From positions 310,001 through 374,000 of the forward strand of contig NZ_SSBK01000001.1 in assembly GCF_004795035.1 (NCBI RefSeq): DNA of 64,000 nt. Reading direction: 5' to 3'. A program made the position numbers and the translations under genes. The notes below the pieces were generated by a model that saw only the letters and a list, made by a program, of their open reading frames with translations, searched no databases and was not told where the DNA came from. Of this stretch, positions 42,226-49,836 are shown one piece after another; positions within the stretch are counted from its first letter, which is position 1, and each line of letters opens with the position of its first letter. This DNA is from Streptomyces sp. A0958. Its GTDB lineage: Bacteria; Actinomycetota; Actinomycetes; Streptomycetales; Streptomycetaceae.

Positions 42226-42681
42226 GTGAGCGTGGATTCCGTACTCGTCAGTGCCTGCCTGCGCGGCGTGCCCTGCCGCTTCGACGGCCGGAGCAAGGAA
42301 TCGGAGCCGATGGCCGGCGCGATCGGCGACCGCAGGGCCGTCGCCTTCTGCCCCGAGACCGCCGGCGGGCTGCCCACGCCCCGCCGCCCCGCCGAGATCG
42401 TCGGCGGCGACGGGCACGACGTGCTGGACGGCCGGGCCCGCGTCGTGGAGGACACCGGGCGCGATGTGACCGAGGCGTTCGTGGACGGCGCCCGGCGGGC
42501 GCTGGAGGCGGCGCGGCGGTCCGGCTGCACCGAGGCGCTGCTCATGCCCCGCAGCCCTTCCTGCGGGCGGGGCGCGGTTCATGACGGTACGTTCACCGGC
42601 GAGCTGCGGCCCGGCGACGGAGTCACCGCGGCCCTGCTGGAGCGGCACGGCATCACCGTGCGCCAGGCGCCCCGCGGCTGA
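42226..42681 (+). CDS. DUF523 protein, TudS-like
   Basis: 151 residues. Cysteines in VSACLRGVPCRFDG, AFCPETAGGLPTPRRPAEI and RSPSCGRG are the three cluster-binding positions of DUF523, the family of the 2-thiouracil desulfurase TudS with a [4Fe-4S] or [4Fe-5S] cluster. GTG 42226 follows GGAAGGGT. It begins 70 bp after tRNA-Tyr. The substrate in vivo is unknown. Confidence 0.9.
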   Translation: MSVDSVLVSACLRGVPCRFDGRSKESEPMAGAIGDRRAVAFCPETAGGLPTPRRPAEIVGGDGHDVLDGRARVVEDTGRDVTEAFVDGARRALEAARRSGCTEALLMPRSPSCGRGAVHDGTFTGELRPGDGVTAALLERHGITVRQAPRG

Positions 42682-42731
42682 ACGCGGCGGACCGGCCGGA
42701 GCGCGCCGTCCAGGCCGGTCCACGTGCCGGA

Positions 42732-43388
42732 TCAGTTCCCGGCGATGTCCTTCACCGCGACCGTCAGCGGCACGTTGCCCGAGATCAGTTCGAGGGTCAG
42801 CCCCGCCGTGGCCGGGGTGTCCAGCAGCTCCATGAGCACCGCCGCCACGTCGTCGCGCGGCACCGGGCCCCGGCCCGTCGACGCGGCGAGCAGGACCTGC
42901 CCGGTGCCCGCGTCATTGGTCAGCATGCCGGGCCTGAGGACCGTCCAGTCCAGCCCGGACCTCGCCCGTACGTCCGCGTCCGCCGCGCCCTTGGCCCGCA
43001 GGTAGACGTCGAACACCTCGTCGCCGGGATGGTCCGGGTCGGCGCCCATGGACGAGACCACGACGTAACGCCGCACCCCCGCCCGCTCCGCCGCGTCCGC
43101 GAACAGCACGGCCGCGCCCCGGTCCACGGTGTCCTTGCGGGCCGTACCGCTGTTGGGGCCCGCGCCGGCCGCGAAGACCGCCGCGTCGGCGCCCCGCAGC
43201 ACCTCGGCGGCCTCCTCCACCGTGGCCGATTCCAGATCCAGCACCACCGGCTCGGCGCCCGCCGCCCGGAGGTCGTCGCTCTGTTGGGGGTTGCGGATGA
43301 TGCCGGCCGCCTCATCCCCGCGTGCAGCGAGCAGCCGCTCCAGCCGCAGCGCGATCTGACCATGTCCACCTGCGATGACAATGCGCAT
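42732..43388 (-). CDS. NAD(P)-binding SDR, YwnB/YhfK type
   Basis: 218 residues. MRIVIAGGHGQIALRLERLL is the glycine-rich nucleotide site; AAVFAAGAGPNSG, YVVVSSMGAD and LDWTVLRPGMLTND are markers of the YhfK-like atypical short-chain reductases. ATG 43388 is chosen, as the upstream frame is Arg-rich and antisense to the neighbour's end. Substrate unknown. Confidence 0.9.
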   Translation of the reverse strand: MRIVIAGGHGQIALRLERLLAARGDEAAGIIRNPQQSDDLRAAGAEPVVLDLESATVEEAAEVLRGADAAVFAAGAGPNSGTARKDTVDRGAAVLFADAAERAGVRRYVVVSSMGADPDHPGDEVFDVYLRAKGAADADVRARSGLDWTVLRPGMLTNDAGTGQVLLAASTGRGPVPRDDVAAVLMELLDTPATAGLTLELISGNVPLTVAVKDIAGN

Positions 43389-43422
43389 GGAACCGACGGT
43401 ACGCCGGAGCGCGCCGCGACGC

Positions 43423-44679
43423 TCACGGCCCGCCGGTCGATTCCGGCCGTCCCTGGCGCGGCAGTCCGGGGCCGCCGCCCGTCTCCGAGTCGCAGTACTC
43501 GCGCACCGCGCTGGTCCGGGCGACCACCCGGCCCCGGTGCACCACGACCCGGCTGTACGCCAGCGACAGCGCACCGGCGAGCCCGTCCCCGCGTACGGCG
43601 AGCAGCTCGGCGGGGAAGCCCGCCTCGACGCGGACCTCGGGGAGCCCCATCACGCGCCTGGCCTCGGCGGACACCGCCGCGTAGGCGTGCTCGGGGCGCA
43701 GCCCGCTTTGCGAGGCAAGCAGGAAGGCGGCCTCCAGCGGGTCGCCGCGGCCCACCGGATTGGCCGGATCGCGCAGCGCCCCGCTTCCCGCCGCGACCCG
43801 CACCCCGGCCTCGCGCAGCAGCCGTACGGGGGCGGTGCCCCGGCACTCCGCGCCGCGGCAGCCGCCCTGGGGGAGGCAGACCACGCCGACCCCGGCGGCG
43901 GCCAGCTGGGCGGCGGCCCGGGCGGCCGTGTCGCCGGGGAGGCGGGCGAGGCCGGCGCAGGGGCCCACGGTGACCTCCTGGCGCATGCCGCCCGCCATCG
44001 CGGCGAGGCGGGCGAGCCGGGCGGGATCGTCACCGTCCGTGTGCAGGTCCACGGGGCAGCCGTGCTCCGCGGCCACCTCCAGGACGGCTTCGGCGTACCC
44101 GGCCGGGTCCGGATCGAGGTCCGGGCAGCCGCCGACCGCGCCGGCGCCCATCTTCACGGCGTCGCGGAGCATGGCCAGGTTGTCCGCGCCGGCGACGCCG
44201 GTCAGCAGCCGGGGCATGGCGACCGTGGTCAGGTCGGCCAGGCCGCGCAGGGAGCGCCGGGCCTGCAGGACGGCTTCCAGCGCGGCCAGGCCCTGTACGT
44301 CGCCGATCCGCACGTGCGAGCGCAGGGCCGTCGCGCCGTGGCCGAGCTGGAGCAGCGCGGCCTCGGTGGCGCGCCGCTGGATGGCGTCGGGGTGCTGAGG
44401 GGCGGGCCCGGCGGTGTCGGCGGTGAGGGCGGTGTCGCTGTGGGCGTGCGGTTCGGCGGGCGCGGGGAGCAGCAGGTGGCCGCGCAGATCCAGTCGGGCG
44501 CCGGGGGCGGGGAGGCTGCCGGCGGTGCCGACGGCCTCGATGCGGCCGCCGCGGAGCCGTACGTCCACGACGCGGCCATCGGTGAGGCGGGCGCCGCAGA
44601 GCGTCAGCGCGGAGCTGTCCGGGCTGACGGTGGCGTCGGCCGCGTGGTCGCCGGGCCGCCGCGGCTGGCTGTCGGGCAT
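43423..44679 (-). CDS. Cytosine-deaminase-like amidohydrolase with missing catalytic residues
   Basis: 418 residues, amidohydrolase fold. The first metal pair is kept in EPHAHSDTAL and the third His in PVDLHTDGDDP. Compared with my memory of CodA-like enzymes, three catalytic positions differ: the Glu expected after DLHxD is replaced (DGDD instead of DETDD), the SHC His is GPC (TVGPCAGLARL), and the Asp of GSDNVRDP is Gly (AGSGALRDP). The N-terminal composite strand (LTLCGARLTDGRVVDVRLRG) is intact. It may be inactive or act on another substrate. Confidence 0.82.
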   Translation of the reverse strand: MPDSQPRRPGDHAADATVSPDSSALTLCGARLTDGRVVDVRLRGGRIEAVGTAGSLPAPGARLDLRGHLLLPAPAEPHAHSDTALTADTAGPAPQHPDAIQRRATEAALLQLGHGATALRSHVRIGDVQGLAALEAVLQARRSLRGLADLTTVAMPRLLTGVAGADNLAMLRDAVKMGAGAVGGCPDLDPDPAGYAEAVLEVAAEHGCPVDLHTDGDDPARLARLAAMAGGMRQEVTVGPCAGLARLPGDTAARAAAQLAAAGVGVVCLPQGGCRGAECRGTAPVRLLREAGVRVAAGSGALRDPANPVGRGDPLEAAFLLASQSGLRPEHAYAAVSAEARRVMGLPEVRVEAGFPAELLAVRGDGLAGALSLAYSRVVVHRGRVVARTSAVREYCDSETGGGPGLPRQGRPESTGGP

Positions 44680-44726
44680 CGCGCTCCTGGGGAGGGGGCA
44701 AGATCACGCAGAGTGAGTTGAGCCTA

Positions 44727-44887
44727 AGGGCTGTCCGGTAATCCCTGGTGGATCAGCGCGTGGCGTCAGGTGCGGTGCGTCGCAAGGCGGAGTGGCGTCC
44801 GCGTACTGGCGTATTCGGGCGTTCCGACAACGCTGCGAGGGGCCGTGGCTGTCGTCGTGCGCCCGTCAGGGATTACGGGACAGCCCT
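44727..44887. mobile_element. 161-bp MITE-like element
   Basis: Terminal inverted repeats of 21 bp with one mismatch: AGGGCTGTCCGGTAATCCCTG (44727-44747) against the complement of CAGGGATTACGGGACAGCCCT (44867-44887). The interior has no ORF. Flanks CTAA and TCAG resemble a diverged IS5-type target. I recall similar ends as dispersed short repeats in Streptomyces genomes. The wider 44680-45056 gap holds nothing else. Confidence 0.75.
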
Positions 44888-45056
44888 CAGGGGCGTGCTC
44901 GGTCCCGTTCGAGGAGGAGCGCAATAGTCGTACCGGTGCGGCCTTGCTGATCAGCGGCGTACGGGCGGCCGGACCGGGGTACGAGGTGGGGTCGGCCGGG
45001 GGCCGCGAAACGGATTTGGGCGATCGGCGACCGAGCGTGTAATGTCTTCATCGCTC

Positions 45057-45129
45057 GCCCCAATAGCTCAGTCGGTAGAGCGTCTCCATGGTAAGGAGAA
45101 GGTCTGCGGTTCGATTCCGCATTGGGGCT
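45057..45129 (+). tRNA. tRNA-Thr (GGT)
   Basis: Acceptor GCCCCAA pairs with TTGGGGC, discriminator T. The anticodon stem-loop TCTCC-ATGGTAA-GGAGA gives GGT. CCA is not encoded. Confidence 0.95.
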
Positions 45130-45144
45130 CTGGTGATCGGGAAA

Positions 45145-45160
45145 CCCCGCTTCGGCGGGG
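45145..45160. terminator. Short hairpin between two tRNA genes
   Basis: CCCCGC-TTCG-GCGGGG, a stable tetraloop hairpin, lies in the spacer between tRNA-Thr and tRNA-Met. It probably separates or helps process the two tRNAs. Confidence 0.5.
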
Positions 45161-45174
45161 GGACTCGTCATCAA

Positions 45175-45247
45175 AGCGGTGTAGCTCAGTCGGTAGAGCA
45201 AGCGGCTCATAATCGCTGTGTCACCGGTTCAAGTCCGGTCACCGCTA
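45175..45247 (+). tRNA. tRNA-Met (CAT)
   Basis: Acceptor AGCGGTG pairs with CACCGCT, discriminator A. The loop CTCATAA gives anticodon CAT. The fully paired first base pair (A-T) marks it as an elongator rather than initiator tRNA. Confidence 0.92.
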
Positions 45248-45335
45248 CTAACAGTAGCCGATTGTGGGGTCGGTCCTTCGATCGGCTACTCTTTTTTGCG
45301 TTCATCCGTCCATCGTCCGTCCAAGGAGCACTCAC

Positions 45336-45500
45336 GTGGCTGCCACCGACGTCCGCCCGAAGATCACGCTGGCCTGCGTGGAGTGCAAGGAGCGGAACTA
45401 CATCACCAAGAAGAACCGGCGTAACAACCCGGACCGTCTTGAGATGAAGAAGCACTGCCCGCGCTGCAACTCGCACACCGCGCACCGCGAAACGCGCTGA
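45336..45500 (+). CDS. rpmG: Ribosomal protein bL33
   Basis: 54 residues. [20 protein letters not shown] with [14 protein letters not shown] holds two CxxC pairs, so it is the zinc-binding (C+) form of L33. GTG 45336 has AAGGAG eight bases upstream. It lies directly after tRNA-Met, the usual tRNA-rpmG association. Confidence 0.95.
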
Positions 45501-45622
45501 ATCAGGCTCGTACACGAGGCCGTCCCCTCTGGGGGCGGCCTCGTGTCGTTGTGCGGGTGTGTGTGCCGTTGAATGGGGCTGCACGTCGGCCCAGTCGTCT
45601 TTCATCAGGAGGTTGCGAGCTC

Positions 45623-46075
45623 ATGGCGCTCGACCAGTCCTTCGTGGGGCGGACCTATCCGCCCACCGCGCCGTACGAGGTCGGACGGGAGAAGATCCGC
45701 GAGTTCGCCGAGGCCGTGGGCGACGCCCACCCCGCGTACATCGACCCCGAGGCCGCCAAGGCGCTCGGCCACAGCGACGTGATCGCGCCGCCGACCTTCG
45801 TGTTCTCGATCACCTTCAAGGCCGCCGGCCAGGTCATCGAGGACCCGCAGCTGGGCCTGGACTACAGCCGGGTGGTGCACGGCGACCAGAAGTTCGTCTA
45901 CACGCGCCCGGTGCGCGCGGGGGACCGGCTGACGGTCACCTCGACCATCGAGGCCGTCAAGTCCATGGCGGGCAACGACATCCTGGACGTCCGGGGCGAG
46001 GTCCACGACGAGTCCGGTGAGCACGTCGTGACCGCGTGGACGAAGCTGGTGGCGCGCGCCGCCGAGGAGGCGTGA
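45623..46075 (+). CDS. hadA: HadA-like dehydratase subunit (hot-dog fold)
   Basis: 150 residues: MALDQSFVGRTYPPTAPYEV, REKIREFAEAVGDAHPAYID and PPTFVFSITFKAAGQVIEDP. It matches HadA/HadC-type MaoC proteins that lack the catalytic Asp-His motif and pair with a catalytic HadB subunit in (3R)-hydroxyacyl dehydration. CAGGAGG precedes ATG 45623. It overlaps the next gene by one base. Confidence 0.88.
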   Translation: MALDQSFVGRTYPPTAPYEVGREKIREFAEAVGDAHPAYIDPEAAKALGHSDVIAPPTFVFSITFKAAGQVIEDPQLGLDYSRVVHGDQKFVYTRPVRAGDRLTVTSTIEAVKSMAGNDILDVRGEVHDESGEHVVTAWTKLVARAAEEA

Positions 46076-46503
46076 TGACCGCGAAGGTGAGTTACGAGGC
46101 GGTCGAGGTCGGCACGGAGCTGCCGGCGCGGTCCTTCCCGGTGACCCGGGCGACGCTCGTGCAGTACGCGGGTGCCTCGGGCGACTTCAACCCGATCCAC
46201 TGGAACGAGCGCTTCGCGCGTGAGGTCGGGCTGCCGGACGTGATCGCGCACGGCATGTTCACGATGGCCGAGGCGGTCCGGGTGGTCACGGACTGGGCCG
46301 GGGACCCGGGCTCGGTCGTCGAGTACGGCGTGCGGTTCACCAAGCCGGTCGTGGTGCCCGATGACGACAAGGGCGCGGTCATCGAGGTCAGCGGCAAGGT
46401 GGGCGCCCTGCTGGACGACCGGCGGGTGCGCGTCGACCTGACGGTCATGAGCGACGGCAAGAAGGTCCTGGGCATGTCCCGGGCCGTGGTGCAGCTGAGC
46501 TGA
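46075..46503 (+). CDS. hadB: HadB-like (R)-specific hydratase (MaoC family)
   Basis: 142 residues. The catalytic hydratase-2 motif YAGASGDFNPIHWNE supplies the Asp and His; LPDVIAHGMFTMAEAVRVVT completes the active site. With the upstream protein it should form a heterodimer dehydrating 3-hydroxyacyl thioesters. In mycobacteria this pair works in mycolate synthesis; in Streptomyces the role is not settled. Confidence 0.9.
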   Translation: MTAKVSYEAVEVGTELPARSFPVTRATLVQYAGASGDFNPIHWNERFAREVGLPDVIAHGMFTMAEAVRVVTDWAGDPGSVVEYGVRFTKPVVVPDDDKGAVIEVSGKVGALLDDRRVRVDLTVMSDGKKVLGMSRAVVQLS

Positions 46504-46516
46504 AGCCGTACGCGGT

Positions 46517-46550
46517 GTAAGGGGCACGGTCCATGGGCCGTGCCCCTTAC
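46517..46550 (+). terminator. Terminator after hadB
   Basis: GTAAGGGGCACGG (46517-46529) pairs with CCGTGCCCCTTAC (46538-46550), extended by CGCG/CGCG outside. No U-tract. Confidence 0.85.
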
Positions 46551-46698
46551 GCGTGGGCCGTGCGTGCCCGTTCCGCCCGGAGGCGCCCTCGTGGTCGTGG
46601 ACCTATCGTGCCGATATGCGGGCATACGGGCCGGGCGGGGAGACGCCGAGAGGCCCGGTGCGGACCGGCCGGGTACCAGCACGGAAAGCGGGAGAACC

Positions 46699-47544
46699 AT
46701 GACGGGACCGATTCTCATCACCGGAGCGGGCAGCGGTTTCGGCAAGGAGGTGGCCCTGCGGCTCGCGGCGGCGGGGCACGAGGTGATCGCGGGCGTGGAG
46801 ATCATCGCCCAGGTCGCCGCGGTGCGCGCCGAGGCCCGGGAGCGGGGTGTCGAGCTGCGCGTGGAGAAGCTGGACGTCACCGACCCCGGCGACCGGGAGA
46901 GCGCCTGGGGCTGGGGTGTCGAGGTCCTTCTGAACAACGCCGGGGTGTCCGAGGGCGGTGCGACCGCCGACATCCCGGAGGAGCGGCTCCGCCGGCAGTT
47001 CGAGGTGAACGTCTTCGGCCCCGTCCTGCTCACTCAGGGCATCGCCCGGCAGATGGCGGCCCGCCGCAGCGGACGCATCGTCTTCATGTCCTCGGTCGCC
47101 GGTCTCACCGTGGACCCGTTCACCGGCGCCTACGCGGGCTCCAAGCACGCCGTGGAGGCATTCGCCGACGCCCTCGACCAGGAACTCGCCGAATTCGGCG
47201 TGACGGTCGCCACGATCAATCCCGGCCCTTTCCTCACCGGCTTCAACGACACCATGTTCGAAACGTGGAAGGAGTGGCGCGACAGCCCCGCCGACCGTCT
47301 CTTCGACTACGCCGAGCTGGCCTTCCCGCACGAGCAGTACGACCCCGAACCGGTCTACGAGCGCACCGTCCGGGTCCTGCTCGGCGAGGACCGCCGCTAC
47401 CGGCACCTGCTGCCCGCCGAGATGGAGCAGCAGGCCCGCGAGCAGGTCGATGGGCAGTGGGACCGGCAGCTCAACGACGGCCGCCGCCCCGACCTGGTGC
47501 AGAAGGCGTACGACATGAGCCCGGGAACACCGGTCCGGGACTGA
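46699..47544 (+). CDS. Classical short-chain dehydrogenase/reductase
   Basis: 281 residues. Cofactor site TGAGSGFGKEVALRLA, NNAG in VEVLLNNAGVSEG, catalytic Ser in VFMSSVAGL and the YAGSKHAVEAF Tyr-Lys pair. The C-terminal extension (about 60 residues after LTGFNDTMFETWKEW) resembles the actinobacterial SDR group acting on larger lipophilic substrates. ATG 46699 follows GGGAG. Substrate unknown. Confidence 0.92.
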   Translation: MTGPILITGAGSGFGKEVALRLAAAGHEVIAGVEIIAQVAAVRAEARERGVELRVEKLDVTDPGDRESAWGWGVEVLLNNAGVSEGGATADIPEERLRRQFEVNVFGPVLLTQGIARQMAARRSGRIVFMSSVAGLTVDPFTGAYAGSKHAVEAFADALDQELAEFGVTVATINPGPFLTGFNDTMFETWKEWRDSPADRLFDYAELAFPHEQYDPEPVYERTVRVLLGEDRRYRHLLPAEMEQQAREQVDGQWDRQLNDGRRPDLVQKAYDMSPGTPVRD

Positions 47545-47618
47545 CCTCCTGCGGCTGCGCGGCGGGGCGCCCGGCCGGGGCAGCGCGTCCCGCCGGGCGT
47601 GCCGGGGCGGTAACCCGC

Positions 47619-47654
47619 TTGACTAAGTTAGTGATTGAGTAATAACTTACCGGC
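47619..47654 (+). promoter_or_regulatory. Promoter and operator of the TetR gene
   Basis: -35 TTGACT (47619-47624) and -10 TAACTT (47643-47648) are 18 bp apart; the start would be at or next to ATG 47655 (leaderless). The box GTTAGTGATTGAGTAATAAC (47627-47646) fills the spacer and shares 14 of 20 bases with the box at 48276. Confidence 0.7.
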
Positions 47655-48212
47655 ATGGCAAGGATGAGTGCAGATGAACGGCGCGAGAGCGTCATCCGGG
47701 CGGCGATCACCGAATTCGCCCGCGGTGGATACAGCGCCACGTCCACCGAGGCGATCGCCAAGCGCGTGGGTGTCTCGCAGCCGTACCTCTTCCGCCTCTT
47801 CCCCAACAAGGAGGCGATGTTCCTCGCGGCCTCCGAGCGCTGCTTCCTGGAGACCCGTCAGGTCTTCGCGGAGGCGGCCGAGGGACTGGAGGGCGAAGAG
47901 GCGCTCCACTCCATGGCGAGGGCCTATCAGCTGCTGATCGCCGACGACCCCGACAAACTGCTGATGCAGATGCAGGTGTACGCGGCCGTCGCCGCCGCGG
48001 AGGCGGCCGGTGACCACGCGTTCGGGGAGTCGGTGCGGGCCGGCTGGGTGGAGCTGTTCGACTCGGTCAACATCGCGCTCGGCGCCGATGTCGACGAGGC
48101 CACGGGCTTCCTCGCCTACGGCATGCTCGCCAACACCCTGACCTCGCTCGGCTTTCCGGCCGGTCACCGGATGTGGTCCGGTTTCTACGCCTCGGCCCAG
48201 CCGATCATCTGA
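47655..48212 (+). CDS. TetR-family regulator of the adjacent MFS pump
   Basis: 185 residues. The helix-turn-helix is at about 10-55 (VIRAAITEFARGGYSATSTE, AIAKRVGVSQPYLFRLFPNK), then a typical ligand-binding helical domain. No ribosome binding site is present, and the promoter -10 ends seven bases before the ATG. Shared operator-like boxes link it to its own promoter and to the MFS gene 100 bp downstream, so it probably represses both until a drug binds. Confidence 0.92.
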   Translation: MARMSADERRESVIRAAITEFARGGYSATSTEAIAKRVGVSQPYLFRLFPNKEAMFLAASERCFLETRQVFAEAAEGLEGEEALHSMARAYQLLIADDPDKLLMQMQVYAAVAAAEAAGDHAFGESVRAGWVELFDSVNIALGADVDEATGFLAYGMLANTLTSLGFPAGHRMWSGFYASAQPII

Positions 48213-48275
48213 ACGGTCCAACCGATCATCTGAAACAACGCGACCCGGGTTCGGCCCGGTTTTCTGCCCGAAGAA

Positions 48276-48295
48276 GTTAGTAATCAATGACTAAC
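48276..48295 (+). promoter_or_regulatory. TetR operator-like box before the MFS gene
   Basis: GTTAGTAATCAATGACTAAC has perfect GTTAGT/ACTAAC arms and resembles the box in the tetR promoter. It ends 15 bp before the chosen GTG start. Confidence 0.7.
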
Positions 48296-48310
48296 CCGCC
48301 AGGGGGAGCA

Positions 48311-49765
48311 GTGAACCACCACACGACAGGCCGCGCGGGAGCGGCCTGGGCCCTCGTCATCACCAGCGTCGCCGGATTCATGGCGGCCCTCGACAACCTC
48401 GTCGTCACCACCGCCCTGCCGTCCATCCGCGAAAGCCTCGGCGGAGAGATGGAGGAGCTGGAGTGGACGGTCAACGCCTACACGCTCACCTTCGCCGTCC
48501 TGCTGATGTTCGGCGCCGCCCTCGGTGACCGCTTCGGCCGCCGCCGGCTCTTCCTCACCGGGCTCACCGTCTTCACCGGCGCGTCCGCCGCGGCCGCCCT
48601 CTCGCCCGGGATCAACGAACTGATCGCCTTCCGCGCGGTCCAGGGCGTCGGCGCCGCGATCATGATGCCGCTCACGCTCACCCTGCTCACGGCCGCCGTG
48701 GAACCCGCCCGCCGGGGCATGGCGCTGGGCATCTTCAGCGCCGCGACCGGCCTCGCGGTGGCCAGCGGACCGCTGATCGGCGGCAGCCTCACCGAGCACA
48801 TCTCCTGGCAGTGGATCTTCTGGCTCAACGTGCCGATCGGCCTGCTCCTGCTGCCGCTCGCCCGCTTCCGCCTGGCGGAGTCGTACGCCCCCGGCGCCCG
48901 GCTCGACATCCCCGGCACCCTCCTGGTCAGCGGCGGACTCTTCGGCATCGTCTACGGCCTCGTCAACGCCAACTCCGACGGCTGGACCAGCCCGACCGTC
49001 CTGACCTCCCTCATCGCCGGCACCGCGCTGACCGGCGGCTTCGTCCACCACGGCTTCCGGGCCGAGAAGCCGATGCTGCCCATGCGCCTCTTCCGGGACC
49101 GCGGGTTCTTCGGGATCAACGTCTCCAGCATGCTGATGTTCCTCGGGATGTTCGGCTCGATCTTCCTGCTCAGCCAGTACCTCCAGGGCGTGCTGGGCTA
49201 CTCGCCCACCGAGGCCGGACTGCGGATGCTGCCCTGGACCGGGATGCCGATGCTCGTGGCGCCCGTCGCCGGAATGCTCTCCGACCGGTTCGGCGGCCGC
49301 CCGGTGGTCGTGACGGGTCTCGCCCTCCAGGCGGCCGGCCTCGGCCTGTTCGCCATGGCCATCGCCCCGGACGCCTCCTACGCCTCGCAACTGCCCGGGC
49401 TGATCACCGGCGGCATCGGCATGGCCCTGTACTTCGCCCCGGCCGCCAGCCTGGTGATGTCCAGCGTCCGCCCCGGCGAACAGGGCATCGCCTCCGGCGC
49501 CAACAACGCCCTGCGCGAGGTCGGCGGCGCCCTCGGGGTCGCCGTGCTCGCCACCGTCTTCTCCTCGCAGGGCGGCATCGACACCGCCCGGTCCTTCACC
49601 GACGGGACCGTGCCGGCGGTCTGGATCGGGGCCGGAGTGGTCGCCCTGGCCGCGCTCGTCGCGCTGATGATCCCGGGCCGCCGCGCCGCCGGGACGCCGG
49701 AACCGGCCACGGAGACGGTGCGGGTCGCGGAGTCGGCCGACGAGCGGGTCTCCGTACCCGCCTGA
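48311..49765 (+). CDS. MFS drug:H+ antiporter, DHA2 (14-helix) family
   Basis: 484 residues with fourteen hydrophobic helices. LDNLVVTTALPSIRESLGGE is motif D1-like, GDRFGRRRLFLTGL is motif A, and PLIGGSLTEHISWQWIFWLN with VPIGLLLLPLARF is motif C region. This is the EmrB/QacA type that exports drugs. I choose GTG 48311 because AGGGGGAGCA precedes it; ATG 48287 lies inside the operator. It is controlled by the adjacent TetR, by inference. Confidence 0.92.
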   Translation: MNHHTTGRAGAAWALVITSVAGFMAALDNLVVTTALPSIRESLGGEMEELEWTVNAYTLTFAVLLMFGAALGDRFGRRRLFLTGLTVFTGASAAAALSPGINELIAFRAVQGVGAAIMMPLTLTLLTAAVEPARRGMALGIFSAATGLAVASGPLIGGSLTEHISWQWIFWLNVPIGLLLLPLARFRLAESYAPGARLDIPGTLLVSGGLFGIVYGLVNANSDGWTSPTVLTSLIAGTALTGGFVHHGFRAEKPMLPMRLFRDRGFFGINVSSMLMFLGMFGSIFLLSQYLQGVLGYSPTEAGLRMLPWTGMPMLVAPVAGMLSDRFGGRPVVVTGLALQAAGLGLFAMAIAPDASYASQLPGLITGGIGMALYFAPAASLVMSSVRPGEQGIASGANNALREVGGALGVAVLATVFSSQGGIDTARSFTDGTVPAVWIGAGVVALAALVALMIPGRRAAGTPEPATETVRVAESADERVSVPA

Positions 49766-49781
49766 ACCGGCTCCACACCCG

Positions 49782-49826
49782 GTACGGTCCGTGGCCCCGC
49801 CCAGCCGGCGGGGCCACGGACCGTAC
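49782..49826. terminator. Perfect 20-bp stem between MFS and murB
   Basis: GTACGGTCCGTGGCCCCGCC (49782-49801) pairs fully with 49807-49826 around CAGCC. The right arm overlaps the murB -10 (TACTCT at 49824-49829), so termination and initiation share bases. Confidence 0.9.
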
Positions 49827-49836
49827 TCTTGTCCCC

